NCBI GenBank assembly: GCA_029262375.1
Contig: JAJCZM010000008.1
Coordinates: 62,001-126,000, forward strand
Source of the DNA: Deltaproteobacteria bacterium
GTDB lineage: Bacteria; Desulfobacterota; Binatia; UBA1149; SPBQ01
Direction of reading: 5' to 3'
DNA length: 64,000 nucleotides
Position 1 is the stretch's first letter. Each line of letters opens with the position of its first letter. Of this stretch, positions 25,783 through 34,070 are shown one piece after another. The position numbers and the translations under genes are program-made. The notes beneath the pieces were generated by a model. That model made no database searches. It saw only the letters and a list, made by a program, of their open reading frames with translations, and had not been told where the DNA came from.

Positions 25783-26751
25783 ATGCCGGACCTGTTCGAT
25801 CTGTCACACCGCGAAGCCCAAGCACGCGCTCGCGAAGGCGCGCCGGTTTTCTTGTTCACGAACCCGGTCGAATACCACGGCCCCCATCTCTCGCTACACA
25901 ACGACAGACATCTTTCTTACGGATTGGCCGAGCGCCTTGCGCATGACGAAGGTTGGCCGTTCATCGTTGCCGGTCACATCGAGATGGGCGTCGATCCCTG
26001 CCCCGGTCCGGGCACACAGTTTTCGAGCTTTCTGTCGGTACGCAAAGCCGTGCTCGAAGCATGCCGCGCACTCGCCGAACTCGGCGCGTCGAAAGTCGTC
26101 CTCATGACGTTTCACGGTGCGCCGCTACACAACGCCGCGCTCGAAGCCGGCGCCGAGTGGCTACGCGCCAGCGGCGTGGGAGCCGTCGCGCCGTTTCACA
26201 TCATCGTCGAGAAACTCATCGACCTCGACGATCCGTCCGGTTACTCCGCGGCAATCGATGCCGCCGAACCCGATGCACCGCGCGACGAGTTGCTGCGTTG
26301 GCTAGCGCGCGACATGCACGCGGGGTTCTTTGAGACTTCGCTTGCGATGCATCTTGCACCGGCGACCGTCGGCGAGATTCGCAAACGCTTACCGCCCTGC
26401 CCCGACATCAAATCGATTCGTGCACTGGAACGCGCGGGCGCCGTCGCACGCCGCTTCGGCAAAGAACGTCTCGCACGCGAACTGGAGTTCGGTGCGTTCG
26501 CGATCGCGTGGACGAACAACCGGCCGTTCACCGGCTACACCAGCCGACCTGCCGCGGCGACAGCCGAGTCAGGCGAAGCGTTTACGGATGACATCATACG
26601 GGAGTACCGCGCGCTTGTTCCGAGTGTACTCGCGGGGGAAGCGGTTTCGCCCGGGCCGTTGATGGCTTGGTTGCCTCGATTGTCGCTACAGGGACGGTTG
26701 GCGGTGGCGCATCCGATTGAGGAGAGTGCGTTGATTCGGGTTGGGGAGTGA
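25783..26751 (+). CDS. Creatininase family amidohydrolase (intact copy)
   Basis: A 322-residue metal hydrolase. FTNPVEYHGPHLSLHNDRH carries the Glu, His and Asp ligands of the family near residue 28, followed by GHIEMGVDPCPGPGTQ and the DMHAGFFETSLAM motif near residue 185 (HAG-x-x-ET). The family includes creatininase and the FAPy deformylases; the substrate is unknown. The first base of the Cys-Pro-Gly-Pro region to residue ~204 is repeated with ~96% identity at 30081-30524 (see that pseudogene). The C-terminal AIAWTNNRPFTGY and a ~40-residue tail are unique to this copy. Confidence 0.87.
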   Translation: MPDLFDLSHREAQARAREGAPVFLFTNPVEYHGPHLSLHNDRHLSYGLAERLAHDEGWPFIVAGHIEMGVDPCPGPGTQFSSFLSVRKAVLEACRALAELGASKVVLMTFHGAPLHNAALEAGAEWLRASGVGAVAPFHIIVEKLIDLDDPSGYSAAIDAAEPDAPRDELLRWLARDMHAGFFETSLAMHLAPATVGEIRKRLPPCPDIKSIRALERAGAVARRFGKERLARELEFGAFAIAWTNNRPFTGYTSRPAAATAESGEAFTDDIIREYRALVPSVLAGEAVSPGPLMAWLPRLSLQGRLAVAHPIEESALIRVGE

Positions 26752-26881
26752 GAACGGAGACACGCTAGTCCTCGTGATCCCCCGATCTTATCGCGGAGAC
26801 GGCTGCATCTACTCGCCGCATTCGCTGGGAGCTATGGAGACGACCCTTCTCCTTCGTGCGTCCTCGATAGATCGATCGCCG

Positions 26882-27325
26882 TCACCGCTGCGACGGAAGC
26901 CGCACGAAGGCCTTGGCCCAGGCAACTGTCTGTTCTCGGTCATTCTTCGCCAACAGCTCAATAACGACGAAGCTCTTCCCATCATCGCGCGGGTGGAGCT
27001 CCATCACCTCGCCACTACACGTCACTGTGTCGCCAGGGCGTACTGGCGCGACGAACTTGCTCTCGATACGCGTGATGAATCCCCCGCTCGCATAGCACCA
27101 GTCGGTTACCGTGGATGCGAGAAACGACACCGTGCACAGTCCGTGAGCAATCGTGGTGCCCGCGCCTAGCAAGTTCACTTTCTTTGCCCAGACTGGGTCC
27201 ACATGAATGGGATTGAAGTCGAGGGAGGCCACCGCGTCTCGAGTAATGAACTCCTGGTCGATTCTCCTCACGAGCTGGGGCAGGTGAGAATTTAGCTGTA
27301 CCGATTCGAATGTAATTGTCGACAT
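26882..27325 (-). CDS. MaoC-like dehydratase
   Basis: A 147-residue hotdog-fold protein. The hydratase signature is visible as SLDFNPIHVDPVWAKKV (the D-x4-H core, residues ~36-42), followed by GTTIAHGLCTVSFL and, towards the end, FVAPVRPGDTVTCSGEV. Such proteins hydrate enoyl-CoA thioesters. It is in a three-gene minus-strand operon with the FAS1-like dehydratase (17-base gap), which normally supplies the other half of a two-domain hydratase. The ATG at 27325 is well placed. The GC content is lower than that of its neighbours. Confidence 0.87.
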   Translation of the reverse strand: MSTITFESVQLNSHLPQLVRRIDQEFITRDAVASLDFNPIHVDPVWAKKVNLLGAGTTIAHGLCTVSFLASTVTDWCYASGGFITRIESKFVAPVRPGDTVTCSGEVMELHPRDDGKSFVVIELLAKNDREQTVAWAKAFVRLPSQR

Positions 27326-27342
27326 CGTCGTTGCTCCGCTTC

Positions 27343-27894
27343 CTAGAATTGGTGTGTGCCATCGTTTTTCGACGTCGGCAGAATAAGCGTCGCCTGCAGC
27401 CGAACGACGAGCGTGTCATCTTGATTCAGAAAGTCGACTTCGTAGGTCAAGTAGCGTTTGCCGCGCTTGATCCACTTGTCCTTCACGTGCGCCCGAGAAC
27501 GGAGCGTATCTCCTGGTCGTATGGGTTCGAACATCTCGTAAACCCCGCCTGGATTGATCGCTCCCGGCGTTCGGAGCCAGCTCAGCGGGCCTTCGTCTCC
27601 CGCGAGCCAGAAGACAATTGGCGTGAAGAAGATCGGATGCGCGATCAATCCACCGAATGGGCCGGACTTCGCCGCTTCCGCATCGGAGAACAACGGGTTC
27701 TCGTCCCCCACGCCCGCTGAGTAGGCGAGGATGTCCTCGGCTTCGACCGTGAAGCGGCGATCGTTCTCCCACACCCTACCGAACTCGACATCTTCCCAGC
27801 GCTGGTAGTGCTCGGAGCCCTTGAAGAAGTCGCGCTCGAACTCCTTCTGCTTCTTCGTGAGGATAAAGTCCTCGAGGCGTACTTGTTCAGTCAT
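27343..27894 (-). CDS. FAS1-like dehydratase domain protein
   Basis: A 183-residue hotdog protein with the FAS1-like dehydratase (MaoC N-terminal) layout: FGRVWENDRRFTVEAEDI, YSAGVGDENPLFSDAEAA, then AHPIFFTPIVFWL, and MFEPIRPGDTLRSRAHV, WIKRGKRYLTYEVDF. The canonical active-site Asp-His pair is supplied by the partner protein downstream, so the two are expected to form a heterodimeric hydratase. It has a 21-base gap to the SnoaL-like gene upstream. It is under likely control of the TetR operator at 28441. Confidence 0.86.
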   Translation of the reverse strand: MTEQVRLEDFILTKKQKEFERDFFKGSEHYQRWEDVEFGRVWENDRRFTVEAEDILAYSAGVGDENPLFSDAEAAKSGPFGGLIAHPIFFTPIVFWLAGDEGPLSWLRTPGAINPGGVYEMFEPIRPGDTLRSRAHVKDKWIKRGKRYLTYEVDFLNQDDTLVVRLQATLILPTSKNDGTHQF

Positions 27895-27915
27895 TGATGC
27901 AAACCTCTTTTCGAT

Positions 27916-28371
27916 TCACGCTGGAAGCGTGCCGGGGACGTCGATCGCACCCAATTGCAGATAAGTGGAATAGAAGTCCGTGAGTTCCCATTGTTCTGCG
28001 ATCCGGTCATTTTCGACGCGGAAGATCGCAAAGTCGGCGATTTCTATAGTTTTGCCCGTGGGCGCAATGAACCTTCCCGTCGTAGGGTCGGTGATCATCG
28101 GACCCTTATGCGTGCCGCGAATGGTCAGTCGAGTGACAACACGATCGCCGGCGATAATGAGGTCTTCGATTGTCTCGTGATAGTCGGGGAACGTAGCACG
28201 CAATCCGGTCACCATAGCAACGACGCCTTCCAAACCGACGCGCCATTCAAGCGCCTGGGGCGTAGCTACGTGGGCTTCAAAATCCTCAGTATAAAATTCG
28301 TGGATTCGAGACATGTCGCCTTCGTTCATGATTACTTGGCATGCTGTTTCGAACAGTTCTTCGGTAGACAT
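27916..28371 (-). CDS. SnoaL/NTF2-like (ester cyclase-type) protein
   Basis: A 151-residue cystatin-like fold protein. ELFETACQVIMNEGDMSRIHEFYTEDFEAHVATPQ is a typical opening, then LRATFPDYHETIEDLIIAGDRVVTRLTIRGTHKGP and FAIFRVENDRIAEQWELTD. SnoaL-like proteins include polyketide cyclases, dehydratases and steroid isomerase-like enzymes. The ATG at 28371 has a GAGGGA about ten bases upstream, preferred over the longer frame to 28413. It is the first gene of the operon, next to the palindromic operator. Confidence 0.8.
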   Translation of the reverse strand: MSTEELFETACQVIMNEGDMSRIHEFYTEDFEAHVATPQALEWRVGLEGVVAMVTGLRATFPDYHETIEDLIIAGDRVVTRLTIRGTHKGPMITDPTTGRFIAPTGKTIEIADFAIFRVENDRIAEQWELTDFYSTYLQLGAIDVPGTLPA

Positions 28372-28440
28372 TGTGAACTTCCCTCGTAGGTGCCTGATGG
28401 TTCTCGCTCCCAATCCATACTGAGAGCGACGGCGCGCAGA

Positions 28441-28462
28441 AACTAGGACATCTGTCCTAGTT
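28441..28462. promoter_or_regulatory. TetR operator, 22-bp perfect palindrome
   Basis: AACTAGGACA-TC-TGTCCTAGTT is a perfect inverted repeat with 10-base arms. Located in the gap between the divergent SnoaL-like operon and tetR, it is the natural binding site of the TetR protein encoded next door. It shares TAGGAC-n4-GTCCTA with a second copy 205 bases away. Binding is inferred from symmetry, placement and repetition. Confidence 0.82.
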
Positions 28463-28645
28463 CATGGCGAAACGGAACAGATCAGTCAACCTGGAATCCA
28501 CGAACGTCCATGAGCCTAGAAAGCGCGGCGATTGCAGTGACCCAAGTGGCGCAAGCGCTCGGGCACGCCCAGGCGATCAAAATCACGTCCCATGGCTCCA
28601 CAAAGCTCACCAAATTCGAGGTGCGAACCTGACGGCGATTGCATT

Positions 28646-28661
28646 TAGGACGCGTGTCCTA
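28646..28661. promoter_or_regulatory. Second TAGGAC-n4-GTCCTA operator
   Basis: TAGGAC-GCGT-GTCCTA has perfect six-base arms identical to those of the 22-bp palindrome at 28441. It lies about 70 bases before the chosen tetR start, suitable for autoregulation. Confidence 0.72.
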
Positions 28662-28733
28662 CTAGGGTCCGAAGAACATGTTCACCGGAGCGCTGCTTCG
28701 CAGGCGCAAAACCCAGAGGAGGAGCCCACTTCC

Positions 28734-29372
28734 GTGCGTGAGCTAAAGGCGCGACCCGTTTCCAACGGCAAGCGCGCCGAAATCAAAGAGCAGCGTGTCC
28801 TCGCGATCGTCAAGGCCGCAAGGGACGTACTCATTCGCGACGGTTACCGGGGACTGACCATGCGTGCGGTGGCAGAGAACTGCGAAATCTCCGTTGGTCA
28901 TGTCACCTACCACTTCCCGCGGAAGCTGGACCTGCTTGAGGAATTGTTCGAACGGGTGTTCGATGAGTATCTCGTTGAGTTTGACCGGATTCGCGCGAAA
29001 GCCCGGGACGATTCGCGAGTAGAACTCGAGGAGACTATTCGCTTCGTCTTCTCCGATCTCGGAACGCGAGAAACCACTGTGTTCTTTCCCGAGATCTGGG
29101 CGCTCGCTAACCACGAACCTGCTGCAGCAAGATTCGTCGAGCGGATCTACGTCTCTGAGCGCCGCGCGTTCGCAGAGATTATCGGACGCATCCACCCACA
29201 CCTCAGCGCCGACAAGATTAAGATCCTCGCGCTCTACCTATCTGCAACCGTCGAAGGCCACACAATGTTCGTAGGGCACCGCAAATCACTAGCGAGGCGC
29301 CGCAACGAAGCGGAGGATCTTGTCGTGGCGAGCATGCTCGACGTACTCGATAGAGCCGCAGCCGAAGCGTAG
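28734..29372 (+). CDS. TetR/AcrR family regulator
   Basis: A 212-residue repressor. The N-terminal DNA-binding domain is seen at EQRVLAIVKAARDVLIRDGY, LTMRAVAENCEISVGHVTYH (helix-turn-helix) and FPRKLDLLEELFERVF. The C-terminal region is a helical ligand domain. I chose the GTG at 28734 because an AGGAGG lies ten bases upstream; the frame is open to 28464 but the extra 90 residues have no TetR character. It probably controls itself and the MaoC/FAS1/SnoaL operon through the two TAGGAC palindromes. The ligand is unknown, possibly an acyl-CoA or related lipophile. Confidence 0.9.
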   Translation: MRELKARPVSNGKRAEIKEQRVLAIVKAARDVLIRDGYRGLTMRAVAENCEISVGHVTYHFPRKLDLLEELFERVFDEYLVEFDRIRAKARDDSRVELEETIRFVFSDLGTRETTVFFPEIWALANHEPAAARFVERIYVSERRAFAEIIGRIHPHLSADKIKILALYLSATVEGHTMFVGHRKSLARRRNEAEDLVVASMLDVLDRAAAEA

Positions 29373-29529
29373 CCACCCGCACCGAGCGTGGCGACGATGG
29401 CGCCCGTCACGCCCAGCCTATGACACTGCTCACTCTCGGTGCCACATCCGACACTATTCTCGGCACCGTCGTTCACTCACCACCCACAGACCGATTGGCT
29501 GCAGAGTCAGCGACAACGAGGTAACCATA

Positions 29530-29951
29530 GTGCCAAATCAATCAATCCCATTCGCGATTTCTGCTGCGTCCCTAGCAGCCCTCGCCTACTGCGCGGCACC
29601 GGACGCTTCCGCTCAGATCAGCGGCACGTCTGAGAACTACCTCCCCAATATCCCCGCACTCGACGGCCGATTCTTCAGTACCACAAGATTCGGCGTCTCG
29701 ATCGCCGCGATCGGAGACATCAACGGCGATGGGTACGACGACATCGCAGTCGGCACGGGGCCGATGACGGGGATCTGAATCGCGGCGCGGTTTGGGTACT
29801 CCACCTCGGACCGACCGGTCGGCTCGAAGACGCAACGAAGATCAATGCGAACGAAGGTGGCCTCAATCCCGGCCCGAACGAAGACGGCGTGGATTTCGGC
29901 GAAGGCCTAGCCGGGCTTCCCGATATCAACAGTGACGGCATCGGCGGCTAG
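29530..29951 (+). pseudogene. FG-GAP repeat exported protein remnant
   Basis: A GTG start, a signal peptide (IPFAISAASLAALAYCAAPDASAQ) and one FG-GAP/integrin-alpha repeat (RFGVSIAAIGDINGDGYDDIAVGT) are in frame, then a stop follows at 29776. In the adjacent frame the repeat continues (DDGDLNRGAVWVLHLGPTGR and LAGLPDINSDGIGG), so a base was lost around 29758-29761. That second part itself ends at a TAG at 29949, where a further GDGVDDLAVG-like repeat would be expected. It is therefore a doubly damaged fragment of a larger surface beta-propeller protein, not a working gene. It sits right before the broken creatininase copy. Confidence 0.72.
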
Positions 29952-30080
29952 GAGCTATAAGCGCCCATCGCGAAGTATCGGCAACAGCCGGTAACTAGAT
30001 GTTACGTAAACCTGCGGCTTGGTGCACGCGCCGATGGGGTGGGGCGGTGCGTACCACCGGCTGAGCAGGGGCCGTGCCCT

Positions 30081-30582
30081 GTTGGCCGTTCATCGTCGCC
30101 GGTCACATCGAGATGGGCGTCGATCCCTGCCCCGGTCCGGGCACACAGTTTTCGAGCTATCTTTCGGTACGCAAAGCCGTGCTCGAAGCATGCCGCGCAA
30201 TCGCGGAACTTGGCGCGTCGAAAGTCGTGCTCATGACGTTTCACGGTGCACCGCTACACAACGCCGCGCTCGAAGCCGGCGCCGAGTGGCTACGCGCCAG
30301 CGGCGTGGGAGCCGTCGCGCCGTTTCACATCATCGTCGAGAAGCTCATCGACCTTGACGATCCGTCCGGTTACTCCGCGGCAATCGATGCCGCAGCACCG
30401 GATGCACCGCGCGACGAATTGCTGCGTTGGCTGGCGCGCGACATGCACGCGGGGTTCTTTGAGACTTCTCTCGCGATGCATCTTGCACCGGCGACCGTCG
30501 GCGAGATTCGCAAGCGCTTACCGCACGGTTGGCGGTGGCGCATCCCATTAAGGAGAGTCCGTTGATTCGGGTGGAGGGGTGA
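30081..30582 (+). pseudogene. Creatininase-family gene, truncated and internally deleted copy
   Basis: Bases 30081-30524 are ~96% identical (18 differences in 444) to 25952-26395 of the intact creatininase gene, at a constant offset of 4129. The N-terminal third, including the metal-ligand NPVEYHGPH segment, is missing. After 30524 the sequence jumps to match 26694 onward (acggttggcggtggcgcatc), so 298 bases of the parent are deleted, which also breaks the frame; the old stop region survives to 30582. Fifteen of the 18 differences fall at third codon positions. It is non-functional, though an open frame still runs through the conserved HAGFFETSLAM part. Confidence 0.92.
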
Positions 30583-30716
30583 GGCGGGGCCTGGATCCTA
30601 GTTATGGCGCGGGCTCGGTAGGCTGTGGCTTAGATTGCAGGCGTAGATTGTCCAAACTGCTCTGAACCCGGCCACTGTACTGCCGAATCTGAGCCCAAAA
30701 CGACGCCCGCTTGGCA

Positions 30717-30734
30717 AGCAAGCATTCACTTGCT
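30717..30734. promoter_or_regulatory. TetR-type operator before the efflux operon
   Basis: AGCAAG-CATTCA-CTTGCT is an inverted repeat with perfect 6-base arms and a 6-base spacer, ending 11 bases before the ATG of the TetR gene at 30746. Placement suggests autorepression of the whole operon. It differs from the TAGGAC sites, so the two TetR proteins appear to have separate operators. Confidence 0.6.
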
Positions 30735-30745
30735 AAGGTCGCCGC

Positions 30746-31366
30746 ATGACTTCGCCAAAACGCCTTCCTACGGCCGAGCGCCAGCGCCAGATCGCTGAGG
30801 CCGCGCTTCGGATCATCTCCAACCAAGGGGTGAGCCGAATGACAGCCGCGGCCTTGGCAGAAGAAGTTGGGATCGCCGACGGCACCATCTTCCGCCACTT
30901 CAAGGACAAGGGAGAAATCGTCAACGCGGCAATCGACCTGTTCGAGACAGCCCTCGAAAGCACGTTTCCCGCACCGGATGGTGAGCCGCTGGACCGGCTC
31001 GGGTCGTTCTTGGTGAAGCGCCTGACGCTGCTACGCGAGAAACCAGAGCTTCTCCGCCTTGCCTTCAACGACCGCTTGGCGGAAGCCGCCGGTGACGATG
31101 GGGCTGCTCGCGTTGAGCGGCTAGTTGGACGCTCAGTCACCTTCGTCCACGACTGCCTCGTCGACGCGCAAGACAAGGGCCACATCACCCGAGACACTCC
31201 GGTGATGCTCCTTGTCTGGATGGTCATCGGCGTTGTCCGCGGCGCATCCACGACCGGTATCCACCGCGTGCCCGGACGGAAGGCTCTCGCAACCGCGCCT
31301 CCCAAGGAGGTCTGGTCAACCCTGGAAACATTTCTTCGTAGCACTGCAGCGGAGCAGACATCATGA
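30746..31366 (+). CDS. TetR/AcrR family regulator of efflux operon
   Basis: A 206-residue repressor. RQRQIAEAALRIISNQGVSRMTAAALAEEVGIADGTIFRHF covers the helix-turn-helix (residues ~10-50), and the C-terminal part is helical with a ligand-domain look. It is the first gene of an operon: its TGA overlaps the ATG of the outer membrane factor gene by four bases. Such regulators usually sense an exported toxic compound. The inducer is unknown; the operon content (ABC pump plus ACR3) points to a metalloid or organometalloid, but that is inference. Confidence 0.92.
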   Translation: MTSPKRLPTAERQRQIAEAALRIISNQGVSRMTAAALAEEVGIADGTIFRHFKDKGEIVNAAIDLFETALESTFPAPDGEPLDRLGSFLVKRLTLLREKPELLRLAFNDRLAEAAGDDGAARVERLVGRSVTFVHDCLVDAQDKGHITRDTPVMLLVWMVIGVVRGASTTGIHRVPGRKALATAPPKEVWSTLETFLRSTAAEQTS

Positions 31367-32886
31367 AGACTACGCCCTATCTCGTTGCGACATCCCTTCT
31401 TTCAAGGACCGCGCGCGGTCTTTTGCTGGTTGCGTCGCTCTTCGTAATAGGTTGCGCCGCAGTCGGCCCAGACTACGTCCCACCCATTGCGTCAATGCCC
31501 GCTGTTTGGAGTTCGGACCTCGCGGAGGGAGTCCCCTCCGGTGATGCAGAGCTCCACGAGTGGTGGAAGCTCTTCGAGGATCCAGTGCTCAGCGGCCTGA
31601 TCGATCGGGCCTCCGGAGGCAACCTTGATCTTCGCGCAGCCGTGTCTCGAATCGATGAAGCACGCGCCATGCTCGGCGTGGCACGGGGCGCGAGGTTGCC
31701 ACGCATCGACGCGGATGCCTCCTACAGCCGAAGTCGGCAGAGCTCCGAGTCAAGTCTGGGTGGCAAGTCGATCGGAGACCTTGTGTCGGTGAGCGACGTC
31801 GACACGTACGCGACAGCAATCGGAGCCGGCTGGGAGGTTGACGTGTTCGGTCGTGTGCGAAGGTCCGTCGAGTCCTCGCACGCGAACTGGCAAGCATCCG
31901 TCGAAGACTACGGGGCGGTGCTCGTCGCTCTTCGCGCAGAAGTGGCGCTTGTCTACATCAAGACCCGCACCCTGCAAGGCCGCATCGCGATCGCGGAGAG
32001 GAACGTTGCCGCACAACGCGCCAGCCGAGAGATCGTGCGCGAGCGCCGGGCAGCTGGAACGGCACCGGGCCTCGAACTCGCGCAGGCGGATGCGAATGTA
32101 GCAAGCACCGAAGCGATACTACCTCAACTTCGTGCGCAGCTTCGGTTGGCAACGAACCGTCTCAGCGTGCTGCTTGGTGAACACCCTGGAGCGCTCGAGG
32201 AAGAGCTGAGGACCGAAAGCTCGGTTCCGGCCCCACCGGAAGGAACTCTTGTCAGCATCCCCGCGGATCTACTGCGCAAGCGGCCCGACATCCGGCGTGC
32301 AGAGAGGCTTCTCGCCGCGCAGACCGCACGCGTGGGCGTCGCCACAGCCGACCTCTATCCCCGGCTATCTCTTAGCGGGGTTTTCGGGTTCAGCGCTCAG
32401 AGCGCCGGGGATCTCTTTCAAGCCTCCAGTCGTACCTTCGGCCTAGGGCCGTCGCTCGTTTGGAACGTGTTCGCGGGAGGGAGCGTGCGTAGCACCATCG
32501 ACGTCGAGGACGCGGGCGTCGAGCAGGCACTGGTCGCCTACGAACATACGGTGCTCAGAGCGCTCGAGGATGTCGAGAGCGCACTCACAAGTTATAGCCA
32601 CGAGCGGACGCGCAACACGTCTCTCAGTTCGGCTGTCGACGCGTACCGCCGCGCAGTGGGGTTCGCCGAGGACCTCTACAAAGGCGGAACGACCGACTTT
32701 CAGAACGTCTTGGACGCGCAGCGCAACCTGCTCGCGTTCGAGGACCAGCTCGCAACGAGCGACGCGGCACTCGTGGAGCATCTCGTCACCATGTACCGAG
32801 CGATGGGAGGAGCATGGAACGTAAGTCCGATGCGCAGTGCGACCGAAGCGCCGGCCGGCAAGGGCGAGAGAGGTAAACGAAAATGA
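31363..32886 (+). CDS. NodT-family outer membrane efflux lipoprotein
   Basis: A 507-residue TolC-type outer membrane factor. The N-terminus has a signal with lipobox (LLLVASLFVIGC) followed by AVGPDYVPP, the standard start of the family. The two OEP repeats are recognisable (LRAAVSRIDEARAMLGVARG and LLRKRPDIRRAERLLAAQTA), with GLGPSLVWNVFAGG and YKGGTTDFQNVLDAQRNLL near the end. It forms the trimeric exit duct for the adaptor and ABC pump encoded next. Overlaps of four bases on both sides show one polycistron. Confidence 0.95.
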   Translation: MKTTPYLVATSLLSRTARGLLLVASLFVIGCAAVGPDYVPPIASMPAVWSSDLAEGVPSGDAELHEWWKLFEDPVLSGLIDRASGGNLDLRAAVSRIDEARAMLGVARGARLPRIDADASYSRSRQSSESSLGGKSIGDLVSVSDVDTYATAIGAGWEVDVFGRVRRSVESSHANWQASVEDYGAVLVALRAEVALVYIKTRTLQGRIAIAERNVAAQRASREIVRERRAAGTAPGLELAQADANVASTEAILPQLRAQLRLATNRLSVLLGEHPGALEEELRTESSVPAPPEGTLVSIPADLLRKRPDIRRAERLLAAQTARVGVATADLYPRLSLSGVFGFSAQSAGDLFQASSRTFGLGPSLVWNVFAGGSVRSTIDVEDAGVEQALVAYEHTVLRALEDVESALTSYSHERTRNTSLSSAVDAYRRAVGFAEDLYKGGTTDFQNVLDAQRNLLAFEDQLATSDAALVEHLVTMYRAMGGAWNVSPMRSATEAPAGKGERGKRK

Positions 32887-34070
32887 AGAACCTGCAAGCA
32901 CAACTTCGTCGCGTTGCTCCATGGCTTCTCCTGTTCGGAGGCGGAATCGCCGCGAGCTACTTTCTGTTCTTCAAGCCAATCGACGCGACACCCCATCGAG
33001 TGACCAAAGGCTCGGTTTTGGTGGAGGCTCTTGGTACGGGTTCCGTCGAGAGTCGCCGGACGATCGATGTGAGTTTCGAAGTGACTGGCCGCCTTGCGAA
33101 GATCCACGTGGACCAAGGGGATCACGTCGAGCAAGGCCAGGAGCTCGCGTCGATCGCCAACGCCACATTCCTGGCCGACGTGGCGTTGGCCGAGCAGGAA
33201 GTCGCATTGGCTCAGTCGACCCGGCAACGACTCGACGCGGACATCGAGCGCTCCCGCGCCGTCTTGAAGGGCGCGGACGATGGACTCAAGAGAATCCGCC
33301 CGCTCGTTGAAAGCGGCGCCGCCTCGGAGGAGGCGCTGGACGTGGCCGAGGAGCGTCAGAAAGTTGCGACTGCAGAGCTTACCCGGTCGCAAGCAGCGCA
33401 ACTCGAAGGACAAGAAGCGGTCTCAACGGCACGCCGCCGACTCGACCGCGCAAAGACCGCATTCGACCGCACCGTAGTTCGGAGCCCGTTCGACGGCATC
33501 GTCCTTCGCAGAGAACGTGAGGTCGGAGACGTGGCTGTTCCAGGGGCCGCCGTGCTCAGGTTGGCCGCGACCGATACGGTCTGGGCGAGCGTTTGGGTGG
33601 ACGAAACCTACCTCGACACGCTGAAGGTTGGACTGCCGGCACACATCGCGCTGCGGTCGGACGTCGAACAGACCATCCAAGGCAAAGTTGCGCGGATTGG
33701 TCACGAAGTTGACCGTGAGACGCGCGAGCTCCTCGTAGACGTGTCGTTCGACGAGTTGCCGAAGAAGCTCGTATTCGGTCAACGCGTGGACCTTCGCATA
33801 GAGCTAGCTCGACGCACTGACGTAGTTCGCGTACCGACGCGCGTCGTGGTTCAGCGCGACGGTCAGGAAGGAGCTTTCGTCGCGAACGGCGGGCGTGCCG
33901 AGTTCCGGGCTCTCGAGTTCGGCAAGCGAGGTCGTGAGCTGATCGAAGTTGTCGGAGGCCTATCACTCGACGAGGTGGTGCTCGACCCAACTGTGGCGAA
34001 GAACGAGCTGCTCAAAGACGGTCAGCGCATTCGTCTACTGGCCTACGCCGACGAGGAGTCATCGCGATGA
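32883..34070 (+). CDS. HlyD/MacA-type periplasmic adaptor
   Basis: A 395-residue membrane-fusion protein. One N-terminal membrane helix (WLLLFGGGIAASYFLFF), a lipoyl-like domain split around a long alpha-hairpin (residues ~85-190: VALAEQEVALAQSTRQRLDA through RRRLDRAKTAFDR), then VRSPFDGIVLRREREVGDVAVPG and a beta-barrel domain (WASVWVDETYLDTLKVGLPAHI). It links the inner-membrane ABC transporter to the outer membrane factor. Start and stop overlap its neighbours (ATGA). Confidence 0.95.
   Translation: MKNLQAQLRRVAPWLLLFGGGIAASYFLFFKPIDATPHRVTKGSVLVEALGTGSVESRRTIDVSFEVTGRLAKIHVDQGDHVEQGQELASIANATFLADVALAEQEVALAQSTRQRLDADIERSRAVLKGADDGLKRIRPLVESGAASEEALDVAEERQKVATAELTRSQAAQLEGQEAVSTARRRLDRAKTAFDRTVVRSPFDGIVLRREREVGDVAVPGAAVLRLAATDTVWASVWVDETYLDTLKVGLPAHIALRSDVEQTIQGKVARIGHEVDRETRELLVDVSFDELPKKLVFGQRVDLRIELARRTDVVRVPTRVVVQRDGQEGAFVANGGRAEFRALEFGKRGRELIEVVGGLSLDEVVLDPTVAKNELLKDGQRIRLLAYADEESSR

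Larger units (their letters stand above)
28372..28733. other. Divergent control region of the SnoaL operon and tetR
   Basis: A 362-base gene-free gap (unless tetR uses the ATG at 28464 and a long N-tail). It contains two related inverted repeats, at 28441-28462 and 28646-28661, listed separately. On the minus strand a TATGGAT-type -10 is possible just downstream of the first palindrome, which would then overlap the promoter. The base composition is less GC-rich than the flanking housekeeping genes. Confidence 0.5.

Noticed and set aside
27516..27540. ggttcgaa element resembling a tRNA T-arm
   Set aside because: It is inside the FAS1-like coding sequence and no cloverleaf can be drawn around it.
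28464..28733. N-terminal extension of the TetR gene back to the ATG at 28464
   Set aside because: The extra 90 residues have no TetR features and cover the second operator; a good ribosome site precedes the GTG at 28734.
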